A stretch of 64,000 bases of DNA from Sesamum alatum (Eukaryota; Streptophyta; Magnoliopsida; Lamiales; Pedaliaceae). The stretch spans positions 25,882,046 to 25,946,045 of the forward strand of contig JACGWO010000007.1 in assembly GCA_034509735.1 (NCBI GenBank), given 5' to 3'. The translations under genes were made by a program, and so were the position numbers. The stretch's first letter is position 1. The number at the start of each line of letters is the position of its first letter. This document shows positions 46,991-58,990 of this stretch, in pieces. The notes beneath the pieces are model-generated. The model searched no databases. It saw nothing but the letters and a program-made list of their open reading frames with translations, and was not told the origin of the DNA.

Positions 46991-47299
46991 AGATATAAGT
47001 TGCGCATAAACAAGTCAAGGAGTAAAGTGGGTGGCTATGGTGGAGTAGAGCGGTGACTCAATCAGTGGGTGGAGGTCGTGAGGTGGCACAATTAGCCGAG
47101 ACGTGTCCAAAAGCGCTAAGCAAATGTGGCGCGGTCAACGGTCACGACAATGATAGACGGCAGTGCAACTGGTGAACGACTACTATGGAATGACTACAAT
47201 GGGTGTGAAAGAGATAATGTGAGAAACCTTAGCTAAAGCCCCTTTTACTAATTTGAAAATTTTTTATTTTTGAATTTTTAATAAATAAAACTAACAAGA

Positions 47300-49777
47300 A
47301 AAGAAAATTCTTTTGGAAAACTTGAACATTCATGGGCACGGGTTATCAGAAGTGAGTTCTCCTAGAAAAACTGGAAAAAAGGCCATGGGTTGTCTCCCAT
47401 GAAATGCTCTTTTAACGTCACTAACTTGACTATTGGAGGCTCCTCAGGCTGCCGTAAGTCAGATTGGGGGCTTAAGGTGAATTAATTATGCTCATTCGAC
47501 GAAGTGCTTTAGTCTGTGGCAGTTCACTTAAAAGGACCTTTCTCACAAAGTAGTTCGCCTGCCCCATAAGGGAAGAGAGACAACAAACCGTCCACTCCAT
47601 TTAGATTATAGGATACCGGGGAACAAACTCAACCCAAAGTTAAAGAGTAGCAGTTTATCTCCATCCTTGAAATCTTTTGGCCTTATCCGAGCATCATGCT
47701 TTGGTGCGTTCCTTAAAAATTTTGGCATTCTTGTAGGCTTGATGTCTCATTTCATCCAAGTCATTTAATTGAAGCTTCTGATGCTCACCTACAAATAGAA
47801 GATCAAAATTTAAGAACTCAGTTGCCCAAATACACCTTGTGCTCTAATTCTACTGGTAAATGGCAATTCTTCCCAAAGATTAATCGAAAGGGAGACATAC
47901 CAATTGGGGTCTTGAAAGTTGTTTGATAAGCCCAAGTGCATTAGCTAAATTCAATGGTCAATTCTTCCTAGATGAGCAAATAGTTTTCTCCAAAATCTTT
48001 TTAATCTTCTTGTTAGAAACCTCTACTTGTCACTAATTTAAGGGTGGTATGGGGTGGCAATCTTATGGGCCACACCAGATTTTTTGTGTAGTGTCTCAAA
48101 TCATTTATTGTAAAATATTTACCTCCATCACTAGTGATAGCCCGTAGCGTTCCATGACGAGTAAATATGAACTTTTATTGAAATTAAGAACTACACGGGA
48201 ATCATTGGTTGGTGTTCCAATAGCCTCTATCCACTTACTAACATAATCAACAACGACTAGTATACAGGCATTGTAATAGGATTTCGGGAAGGGTCCCATG
48301 AAATCAGTCCTCCACACATAAAAAATTTCACAAACTAGGATATTAGATAGGAGTATTTCATGGTGACAAGAGATATTACATGTTCGTTGGCATTGATAAC
48401 TAGCACTTACATAATTGTGGGCATCCTTGAAAGTGGGGGCCTATAAAAACCACATTGCAGTATCTCTGTAGTTGTTGTGGATGCCCATGGTGTCCTCCAA
48501 CTTCTCTATCGTGGAAAAAGCTATGGACATTGTAAATTTCCTCTTCTGGAACATATCGTCTCACCATTCCATCCCTACATATCTTGTACACATATGGCCC
48601 ATCTCATAAGTAGTGCTTCACATATGAGAAAGCTTCTTCTTTTGCTGATATGTCAAGTGCGTGGGCACCATGTTACCTATAAGAAAATGGCAAAATCAAC
48701 AAACCACGGCTCATCCTTGGTGACAATAGCATACAATTTCTCATCAGGGAACTCATTATGTAGGGTAAAATTTTGCATGTTCTCCACATAATCCTTATCA
48801 GGCCTAAAAAGTGATTTGCAACTGTGTTTTTAGTGCCTTTGTGATCTTTGGTTTCTAAATCAAATTCTTGCGACAACGAAATCCGTCACAACAATCTAGA
48901 CTTAGCATCACGTTTAGAAAATATATACCTAAAGACCGAGTGATTAGTAAACACAATGACTTTAGATAGAAGCAAGTAGGGACGAAACTTTGCAATGAAA
49001 AATATTACTGCAAGTAGTTCCTTTTCTGTAGTGGCATAATTGCGTTGAGCATCATTCATGGTTCTACTTATATAATATATGGTATGGAATCTCTTTTCTA
49101 CTCACTGGCCCAAAACAACCTCTAAGGTACCATTGCTAGCATTACACATAATTTCAAACGGCAAATCCCACACAGGTGTAGACATAATAGGTGCATTGGT
49201 CAATTTCTATTTTAACACATGAAAAGCATGCAAACACTCAACACAAAGTTGAAAGGAACATCCTTTATCAAGAAGTTAGTCGAAGGTCTAGCGATTTTAG
49301 AAATATCTTTGAAGAAACATCTATATAAGTCCACGTGATCTAGGAAACCTTTGATATCTTTCACAGACTATGGAAGTGGGAGTTTCTCGATTAATTCTAC
49401 CTTCGGTTGTCAACTTCAATTCTTTTAGATGACACCTTATGCCCTCTTTAACCATGAAATGATACTTATCCCAATTCAAAACAAGATTAGTGCCCCCACA
49501 TCTTTTTTAGGACTTTAGCCAAGTTATTTACGCATGTATCAAAAGATGGGATATATACAGAATCGTCCATGAATAATTCCATAAAATGATCAATATAAAG
49601 TCACCAAACACAGAAATCAGGCAACATTGGATGGTAGCCAGTGTATTGCACAAACCAAATGGCATTATCCTAAATGCAAATGTTCCATATGGGCAAGTAA
49701 ATATGGTTTTCTCTTGATCCTCAGGTGCAAAGGCAACTTGAAGATATCCAGAGTAACCATCTAAGAAATAGTAATAC
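47300..49777 (-). pseudogene. Gypsy pol 3' part: RT palm to integrase, broken
   Basis: From 49777 downward on the minus strand: HEYYYFLDGYSGYLQVAFAP, EDQEKTIFTCPYGTFAFRIM and PFGLCNTLATIQ of RT; the active-site text FMDD in another frame (about 49555-49566); RNase H-like NASNGTLEVVLGQ, NYATTEKELLAVIFF and FRPYLLLSKVIVFTNHS; integrase zinc region CRDGMVRRYVPEEE / HDREVGGHHGHPQQLQ (about 48430-48590); integrase core [20 protein letters not shown] (about 48310) and TSDGGKYF in a shifted frame. Downstream text includes PPIVKLVTLKEHFMGDNPWP near 47400. There are many frameshifts and stops. It is inactive. Confidence 0.8.
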
Positions 49778-50542
49778 TCGTGTGAAAGGGAGTGCATCAG
49801 CCTGAGAACGCGGTGGAAGGGCGAAAAAAACGTAAATAAAGAATTTTAATCGGATTCAAGGGGTGTGCCCTTGAATTGTTCTAGAGCTACCAGTGTATAA
49901 ATCGCAAAAATATTATAAAAGAAATTAGATCTACAATCTATGCAATGGAAGTAATGAGAAAACAAATGTACAATACAAAACATACCGTTGTTGTTTTCTC
50001 GTCATGGCTACACGCATTGTTCATTTTCCTCCAAGATCCGGCGTTCTTCCACGCAAGGCCTCAACTTAGAGACCCTCCAAATCATCCACACTACACCGGA
50101 AATTGAAATTTTTCCTCGTGATAGAAAGGAACAAATCCGAAAAGAGGGATCGAAAATCTACACTATTGATTAGTGTATTTTCCGATCTACCTAGTTCTTG
50201 ACTTGGTTCTAAACTAGGAAGAACATGAGAGAGAGGAGAGTGAGAGAGGATGGATGAAAATTCTCTTGTGTAAAAAGAGGAAAAATCGGCCAAGGGAGAT
50301 GAGAAGAGTTGTGGAGAAGTTGGAATGAAGCTGGGAGGAAAGGGAGGAAGACTTAGTCAACTAGACAACTTTCAAATCTCCACCAACTTCCCATCAACAC
50401 TCCATCACCTTCAAAATTTGGAGCCAGCCTTTTCAAACCGTAGCAACTGTTTTTCTTTCTTTCTTTTTTTTTTAACCTTCTAGACACAAGACATGTTGAT
50501 CTAGACAAGGTCAACATGGGCTAGACTTGGTGCATTTGGACC

Positions 50543-51038
50543 GGGCTACACTTACACCCCCTCTGAGAATGTATAATTACACTTTCCCCCAAAAACGTTT
50601 TAAAATTACACTTACACCCCTTCCGAAAATTCTCTATTTACACCTGACCCCCATTAGTTAGAGTTCGGACGAAAAATGTTCACGTCAACAAAAATAATTA
50701 CACAAATTTTCAATTTTTCCCATCATTTAACATTCTCATGTATATTTTTGTACTTATAAGAGGATAAGTGTAACGTATATGTATGGAGTGAGGCCAATAT
50801 TATTATATTTTTTTCCTTATAAGTACAAAATTATTGCACGAGAATGTTAAATAAGAGGTAAAATTAAAAATTTATGTAATTATTTTTTTTTGAAATGAAC
50901 ATTTTTCCGCCCAAACTTTAACGAATGGAGGTCAGGTGTAAACAGAGAATTTTTAGAGGGGGTGTAAATGTAATTTCAAAACTTCTTTGGGGGAAAGTGT
51001 AATTATGCATTTTCAGAGGGGGTCTAAATGTAATTAAC
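50543..51038. repeat. Foldback MITE with ~215-bp arms
   Basis: The left half (ACACCCCCTCTGAGAATG, TTACACTTTCCCCCAAA, TTTACACCTGACCCCCATT) recurs inverted in the right half (AATGGAGGTCAGGTGTAAA, TTTGGGGGAAAGTGTAA, CATTTTCAGAGGGGGT), with a short centre near 50775. The arms match about 85% by eye. There is no coding capacity. Confidence 0.8.
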
Positions 51039-52720
51039 CCTTTAATCTAATTAAATAAAAAGTCCAATAGATCAAGCCCAAGTGAACTCAATTAAATATT
51101 CACAAGCCCAAAATGCACTTAATTAATTAATTGAATCCAATCCACTAAATTAGTTAACCCCAAACAAACATAATTAGTCCAACTAATTATTTCTAGCCTA
51201 TTTTTAATAAATGAATTCAATCCACTAATTAGACAAGCCCATTACCTAATTAATTAATGAATCTAATCCAATAATTAATTAGCCCAAGCCTCTTTTAAAT
51301 TAATCCATTTAATTTAAAAGGCTAAAATTCAAAATTCAATTATAATCTAATGAACTAAATTTTGGATCATCTATCCCATGGATTACTCCACACAAATAAT
51401 CTAATCATTTATGCTCTCTGAGAATTAATTTGCTCGGAGTAAATTAATCTCATCTTTTGAAATAAATTCCAAATTAATTCCATCATTTTTTAGTTATTTG
51501 TGTGTGACTCTTTAGATTCACCCTCAGCTAGACTTGTGCTTATGTCCAACACAATTAATTAAATCTTATTTAACTTATTATTTTTTATTAACCGATAACC
51601 AGAAATAAGTCGTTACCATGGGTAGCCGTCTGGCAACAGCTCAAAGCACTAGAGACTAGGTGAATAGTGGTGTGAACATTTAGGCTCCGAATTTCATACA
51701 GGTACGGCCCTAGTGTAGACCTTTTCCCGGTCTTAGTCTAGGGCATGGAATTGGACATCGATTCCTATCCTTGACTAGGCATCTATGTTTCATACTCGAG
51801 ATGCATTTACTTTATTGATCGATGTAGGAAATCCCTTCCCACTCAATCAATCGCTAGGGCCATAGACTTTCAAAGTCTAAACTATATCAGAGCGCATAGG
51901 AGATCTCGTTGTCACAATATTGATAGGGGAAAGATTCTTTCTTGGAATCTACCGTCCTCATGATATACTCCGACTGCGCTGGATAAGGCTTATGATGACC
52001 ATACCTCACAAATACAGTCACCTCTCCCCAGATCCAAGATACAGTCTTCGTATGCACGTCACTACTATGATTCCTCAAGTCCGATGACTAATCCCATACT
52101 ATCGGAATCAGAAATACCAGTCATATCGACCAAGCCTCTAAGACTTTCATATGATGATTCCCGTGAGCTAGTTCAGTCAGTCGACTATCTTGCCGATTAA
52201 CCCACTAAAATTCTATAGACGACCTATGTCTTGCACCGATGAAACTCGGCACTAGAGATGGCATCGGGGTGGGTTTGGTACGGGTCCACCCGGACTCGAG
52301 ACTCGCCCAGTTAAATTATTCAAGCCCCATACCCCCCTCCCCCCCGCCCCGCCCCCCATCCCGCCCCGCCCCGCCATGATCAAACACCAGCCCCGCCCCG
52401 TCCGACCCGCCCCACCACCCCGGCCCCGTCTCGCCCCGCCCCGCCACAAATTATCAATATTTTTTGTACTCATTTTTTTATTTCTTAAACACAAGAAATT
52501 AAAACATACTTTCATGCGTAACATCCCTAAATTATTACAAAAAAATAAAAAAAAAATCCATCATAATAAAACATAACCCATCAGTACTAAAATTCACAAG
52601 AACATAAAAAATAACAAGTTTGAAATCCACATAGCTGACATAAAAATAACAAGTTTGAAATCCACATAGTTAAACACATTGATTCTCTGTGATACATCGA
52701 TTATACTTCTTTACTCATTA

Positions 52721-54987
52721 TCACTGATCATCTTCTTCATCAAGCATTGAAGGAAAAATTTGTATACCATTACTTATCAAACAAGTATCTACAGAAAAAA
52801 AAAAAAAAAAAAGAAGAGAGAATAAAATAAGTATAGTACTTGGTATAGTTTAAAATAATAAAAAAGTTAATTAATTTTCTTACCATTCACTTCGTTCCAC
52901 AACCAACGACGAGAACACATCAATGCCTCCACATTAGTGTGATGGAGCCTATTACGATGAGGATTAATCAACTTCCCGCTACTACTAAATGCAGACTCGG
53001 ATGCAACGGTAGAAACAGAAATAGCTAAAATATCTCTACCCATCTTCTGCAGAGTAGGAAACTTAACTCCATTTGTCTTCCACCAGTTTAGATATCAAAA
53101 TCACGAGTTCTTGGCAAGAGACTTTCTTCTAAATACGTGTCCAACTCCGAAGTCACACGCACATTAGTAGTAGAAGTTGTTTTTGAAACCATAAATTCTT
53201 CAAACTCATCAAGACTTTCAACCAAATTAACATTACTGTCAACAACATATGACATTGTATTTTTCAGACAGCCAATGCAACTACTTTAATTCAAAGTACA
53301 ACATCTAGATTGATAGTCAAGCAACAAATCATAGTAATTCTGTCGAAACTCATCAATCTTAAACATTGCACTTTCATGATAAATTTTGCAAAAGAAAAAC
53401 TCAACCAAACTCATCTCGAATCGAGGATCTAAAAACAGCAGCAACCTCATCAAGATATGACAAACATCCCCAATATCAGATTTCCCCAACATCCTTAAAG
53501 CCATATCTTGAATCAAAGTATTTGGACTCTTCACCCATTCATCTGATTTCACTTTGATATCACAAATTTTTGGAAAATAAATATTCAAAGTAGGATAAAG
53601 AGTCCCAGAAAACATATCTGTTACCTGGTGAAAAAGTTTCAACTTTCCACAAATTTCAATAGCATTCACCTAATCTTCTTCAGTTGGTAGACTCTTATAA
53701 TTTCTTTCTCGGACTTCAAGGCGTGGGAACACATCTTTGTAGATAATAGCAGTTTCTAACATCAGTGAAGTTGAGTTCCAACGTGTCTTGCAATCCAGAC
53801 TTAGTTTCTTGGTGCAATTAGCATGCTGATGCAATTGACGAGCGGTTTCCTCAAATTTTTCGACTCTACTAGGTGAAGCAGTCCAATATACAACACTATC
53901 ACGTATTTTTTCAATTGAACTACCAATAACATCCATTCCATCCTTCACAATCAAATTAAGAATGTGAGCACAACAATGCATGTGAAGTACCTTTCCATCG
54001 AGAGGCATTTCATTCGTGGGAAGCTTGTCTGGGAGATGATTAATGATGGCATCATTTGTTGTGCAATTATCGACCATGATTGTTGACAGTCGATATTCCA
54101 ATCCATTAATGATGCATCGACAAGCGTATTAGCTAGCACTTCTGCTGTATGTGGAGCTGGAACATATGCAAACCTATAAAACAAACATATATAATACATT
54201 ACAATACATATCAAATTGCATTAATGTAATATATCTAAAAAGTAAATTTAAAGAAAATACCTCAAAATGCAATTTTGTAATATCCAATTGTCATCAATGA
54301 AATGTGCAGTCACTACCATAAAATGTTTGTTGTTGTTACTTGAAGTCCACATGTCAGTTGTGACGGCAACGCGACACTTAAGCTTTCCAAAAAGTTGTAA
54401 TACTTCGTCATCTCATCTTTGTAAATCTTTAAAACATCACCCTTCAGAGTGTTTCTTGAGATCATATTAAAACAAGGCTGAAGACAAGTAGAATATCTTT
54501 TAAAACCAATATGATCAACCACACTAAGTGGATAATCATGCAAAATAACCATCGAAGCTAGCTCATGTATCGCCTCTTCTTTATTGAAGATATGCGTTCC
54601 CAACTCTTGGCCACCACCAATTTTCTGATTTGCCTTTAGAAAGCTTTGACGGATATCTATCTTTTTAGGCCGTTTTTCACAAACCTTATCATAATATTTT
54701 TGCAAATGAGTGGTGCCATAATCAGCTGGAGCTTTGAGGAGGGTTTTGTAATAACTACACTCCGCAAATTGAATACCGTCAATTTTAATTCTCGTGAAGT
54801 GATCCCATGCTACAGATGTTTGCTTCCTCTAGCTATTGTCTTGAGATGTTTCCTCAATCTCAACTTTATCTTTACTCATTTCTATTGATGTATTGCTTTC
54901 CATAACATTATTGCTTTCTCTAGCAGATGGTTGAGGAGTACCTCCCGGTTGAGATGGTTGAGAAGTACCTCTCCATTGAGATTCCAT
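52721..54987 (-). pseudogene. hAT transposase (BED finger), broken by stops and frameshifts
   Basis: It starts at minus ATG 54987 (MESQWRGTSQPSQPGGTPQP). A TAG at 54829-54831 is followed by a degenerate BED finger (VAWDHFTRIK ... CSYY ... HLQKYYDKVC, one Cys replaced by Tyr). The catalytic region shows VAVTTDMWTSSNNNKHF (first Asp), IMVDNCTTND (second Asp) and HMHCCAHILNLIVKDGM. Next comes SLDCKTRWNSTSLMLETAI. The C-terminal dimerisation domain reads SELDTYLEESLLPRTRDFDI, then SVSTVASESAFSSSGKLINP. Two introns are inferred: 54174-54260, and 52789-52883, the last exon ending EEDDQ-stop at 52721. Frameshifts lie near 54400, 53290 and 53105. It is of the plant RICESLEEPER/DAYSLEEPER type. It would excise and reinsert the element if intact. 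Confidence 0.83.
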
Positions 54988-56936
54988 CTATTAGAAGAAA
55001 AGATCAATGTCAAACAATAAATAGCAAATAGCAAAACATATTTTCAAGTTGATGAGCAAAATGAAACTTAAAACTAAAAAAGTCAAGAAGCACAAAGCAG
55101 AGATCATAGTTATTGCAAAAAATCATAAATATAAAGGAATCTGACTCACTGAACACCACCTCAATACATCATTCACCTCATGAGAAGCAGAATATTTCAC
55201 TAACTACAAATGGAACTTAAAAACCACATGCTAGTTGGAGAGTATTTGAGAGCCACAAGGGCCATTTTCATCACCTAGACGAAATGGAAAATCAAAACTA
55301 AAATATGATGTTGTATCTCAAATTACCACCTCAATACATCATTCACCTCTTGTAACCCATTCACCATGATACGAAGATGAGATTACATTTCTACAGATGC
55401 AAGCAAGATGAGATTATAATCTTTCACCAATGCACCAAAGGTAGGGGTAAAAAATTAAGTTTCATCCTGCGGTAAAGAGGAACTTTCTTCTTTAAAAAAC
55501 TATAGAGTTATGAAAATCATAGACCCAAGAAAGCATCTTTAGTTCACCAAGCTACCAATCTAAGTTTGCACAAGCCTTCAGCATTTACCACATTGCCCAC
55601 TTGAATAAACCGCTCAGAAGTTCATGAAATCTGAACTCGTCAACTAAAATGCACACTATCTTCATTAGAAATAACTTTACTCAAGTTATTATAAAAGAAA
55701 ATCATAAAATCCCCCAAAACAGCACAGAAATTGGAAAATCAAACAAAAAAAAAAAAAAAAAGAAAGAGTGGGTGTACCTTTGCGAGTGAAAGTTCAAAGC
55801 TGAGGTGGTGGTTGTGTTCTTGCTTGGTCGCGGTTTGTAAGGAGCTTGCAATAGTTTAGTTGGTTTGGGCTAGGGTTTAAGGATTTCGAGATTTGGGGAG
55901 AAAAAAATGATGAAATGAAAGAGAAAGAAAGAATCGGTGAAGTGAAAGAGAAAGAAAGAGGAAGTGTCATAAAAATTTTTAATATTAAATTTTATCATTA
56001 AAGTAAATATATTAAATTTTTAATATTAATTTTAATAAAGTAAATATATTATATTTTTTAATATTAAATATTATTATATTAATTATCAAAATATTAAATA
56101 TATAATATAATATTTTAATTTATTATTATAAATATAAACTACTAATTAGTTTAGTAGTAATATATTTAGTAAAATATACTAAAAAATAAAAAAAATCATA
56201 CTAAACAATTTAATATTGTAGAAAATATCCATTTTCTGGAATAGTGCAATTGAAATACATAAAAATATTTATATTTAAGATTGATATATGTTCACAATAT
56301 GCAATAAATTTGTATATTTTATAAATGTTAGTATTACATTGATGTAACTATCATCTTATATTGTTGAACAATATGGGTTAATCGGACCATTAAAATTCAG
56401 ATCAAACCGTGAGATATGATCACACTTACAGAAAAATACATTTGGTAAAGTTTTAGACTTATTGGGTATACGGATGTTGAGATATCGTACTCAGAACAAA
56501 AGAGTAATCCTTTAAGACGGTGTATCGTTGAATCAGGTCATGTGATTTTAAATCATACCATCTAATATGATCTAATGGACATAAACTTATATATATTAAA
56601 ATTTGGTATGAATCGGGTTGCTGGATTTTTAAGATGTCATTGTTAATTAAACTTTTTTTTATCTCATTATATAATAATATATATCTAAAATGAATTGTAT
56701 AAGACAAAGAATATGTTTATCTAAATTATTAATCTTCTATTCAAGTAATATCATTTTACGATTTATAATGAATTATATTTTACAAAGAATACATTAAACT
56801 AATATTTTATTTTTTAACAAATAATATCAATTTAGATTTAAATAACTTAATATAGACAGTTTTCAATTTAAAATTTAAAATAATCATTAAATTTCTTATC
56901 AACTAATTTTTTTATTTTTTTATTTCTTATATAGAG

Positions 56937-57167
56937 TTGTGTACATACAAGGACACACCCTCGGGCTCCTCTTTATTCTATTGTGTACCTCGGTGCTTCT
57001 TACTTGGGAATCTCTTACCGCTCCGTGGGTTCCAATCATTCAAGACAGAGGAAAAGGCTTGGTTTGATGAGAAGGGAGAAATAAATTCTTTTCCATTCCC
57101 ATATACGAACGAGCTTTATGAATCGAATCCATGGAATCTAGTGAACGAGATTGAATCAAGAGTTTAG
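56937..57167 (+). other. Unrecognised 76-codon ORF inside the hAT element
   Basis: The ORF runs MCTYKDTPSGSSLFYC ... SFPFPYTNELYESNPWNLVN ... ESRV and has better base balance than its AT-rich surroundings. It lies between the transposase and the GC-rich end and is on the opposite strand to the transposase. It does not resemble transposase domains. It could be a captured gene or organelle fragment; no function is assigned. Confidence 0.35.
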
Positions 57168-57819
57168 AAAAGGTTCATCATTTGGAAAACTTCCTAAATT
57201 ATTTAAGATTTATATACAATACTATAATTTTTTATTTATAATATGTATTAATAATATATAATGAAAAAGAGGCGGGGCCGGACGGGGTCGGGGTCGGGTC
57301 CAATGGGGTGGGGTGGGGACAGGACCCGTACCCCGCCCCAGACCCGGTCAGGGCAGGTTTTTGAGGCCCCAAACCCACCCCGGCCCCGAAAAATTGTGTC
57401 CCAGAGCCGCCCCATATGGGGAGGGTCCGGGTCGAGTTTTCTGGGTCCGGGTTGAACTTGCCATCTCTACTCGACATTCACCTAGTGATTGCAATACTTA
57501 GTGCAAGTCTCTATAGGGCACTCAATACCTAGTCTTGAGGTCCTCGACTTAGAACGTTTGAGACCGAACTTCAAGAGTTGGTTTCATAGCTGTCAACCTA
57601 TGCGCAACCCAACTCCATGGTTTAACCATTCGGTCTGTGGGTATTTGTTGTAACATTGAAACGCCATTCAATGTAAGTAGTAAGCACAACAAACACTTTA
57701 GCCAATGATGAATACTTACTCTACTCATCAATTTAATATTACTTTTGATAAAGAATGACCAATAGTACCCAAAACAGTCAATGAAATTTGACTTTTTGAT
57801 CACCTATTCTAACATCATG

Positions 57820-58990
57820 TTCCAATTTGATCAATAAAGGGAAGGGGGAATTGATCTTTCCTAATAGCCTCATTAGATCTATAATCAGTAGACACCCTCC
57901 AACCTATTAGTATCCTAGTGGAATAAATTCATTGTTGTCATTAATGACTACTGTCATCCCACCTTTCTTAGGTGCACATTAAACACTTACCCACATAGAA
58001 TTAGAGATATATGATAGATAATACTTTTTGCGAGCCATTTAAGGATTTTTCTTTTTTTACTACCTCTTGCATGTTAGGATTTAACCTTCTTTGAGGTTGT
58101 GCTTTTAGCTTGTGTCCTTCCTTCATCATAATTTTGTGTGTGCAAGTTGGTGGATTAATTCCTTTGATGTTGGCTATATTCCATCCAATAGTTGTTACAT
58201 GGTCCTTCAACATCCTTTTCAATTTTTTCTTCTTGAAGTTATGTCAAATCAGATGAAATAATCGTAGGTAATGAAGAATAGTGTTCTAGAAAGACATATT
58301 TTAAATAAGACGGTAGAGGTTTAAGTTGTAGAGTAGGAGGTTACTCAATTGAAGGCTTCAACTGCTAGGTAGAAGGTCCATCCAATAATAGGAATCTCCT
58401 TAGTCGTGGAACAACCTCGTCTATACTAGTTTCTAAGGAAAATAGGGCTCCTTGTGTTCTTCGTCGGAGACCTGCAAATCAATTGTTTTAAAATTTAGGA
58501 TGCAATCATTGATGGGATCCTTAACTTTACTTAGATTCACACATTCCCCTTTTAAAATCTCAATGCAATCAACAAAGAATGCTTCATGCTCAACAGTTTT
58601 ATGATGCTTCATAGCTTTAAACACATTAAAAACCACCTCTTCATCATTAACTCTAAGTGTAAGTTGGTCTTTCTGCACATCAATTAGAGCTTTACCCGTA
58701 GCAAGATTAGGTCTACCTAGAATCAATGAGGTATTTGCTTTTTTTAAAGTCCAAAACAACGAAATCAACAGGTATGAAAAATTTACCTATTTTAACCAAC
58801 ACATCTTCCACTATCCCCCTAGTAGATTCAATGCTCCTATCAACTAATTGCAAAGTCACTATAGTAGGTGTAAGCTCCTGCATTCCAAGTTTCTCAAATA
58901 TGGAATATGACATCAAATTAATGCTAGAGCCAAAATTACATAGAGATTTATCTTCCTCATATAGTACAAGGGATAGAAAAACTCCCTAGA
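57820..58990 (-). pseudogene. Gypsy protease and RT N-terminal part, broken
   Basis: On the minus strand the retropepsin region reads MMSYSIFEKLGMQELTPTIV, GIVEDVLVKIGKFFIPVDFV and LILGRPNLATGKALIDVQK (58433-58916). The pre-RT and RT start follow: ATIGWNIANIKGINPPTCTH-like text, EPQRRLNPNM-like text and KDQFPLPFIDQI (57820-58225). The text stops at the solo-LTR insertion. Several stops and frameshifts are present. Confidence 0.78.

Larger units (their letters stand above)
52253..57469 (-). mobile_element. hAT DNA transposon (5.2 kb, decayed)
   Basis: The ends are TAGAGATGGCA and TTGCCATCTCTA, a terminal inverted repeat. The 8-bp flanks are CTCGGCAC (52245-52252) and CTCGACAT (57470-57477), which differ at two positions. 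Subterminal zones at 52325-52445 and 57265-57440 are packed with CCCCGCCC / GGGGTCGGG motifs. The transposase gene is on the minus strand. 55000-56900 is AT-rich with no gene. Confidence 0.85.
49783..57814 (-). mobile_element. Copia-family solo LTR inserted in gypsy RT, itself split
   Basis: It starts TGAAAGGGAGTGCATC and ends CACCTATTCTAACA. Flanks are TCGTG (49778-49782) and TCATG (57815-57819), a 5-bp duplication with one change. Removing it rejoins the gypsy RT text ahead of HEYYYFLDGYSGY. Family text includes GTGTGTGACTCTTTAG and CTAGAGACTAGGTGAAT. The hairpin is at 49854-49876. It is interrupted by the foldback 50543-51038 and by the hAT element 52253-57469. Confidence 0.8.

Noticed and set aside
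52252..52576. Gly/Arg-rich ORF on the minus strand and Pro-rich ORF on the plus strand
   Set aside because: They fall in the GC-rich subterminal repeats of the hAT element.
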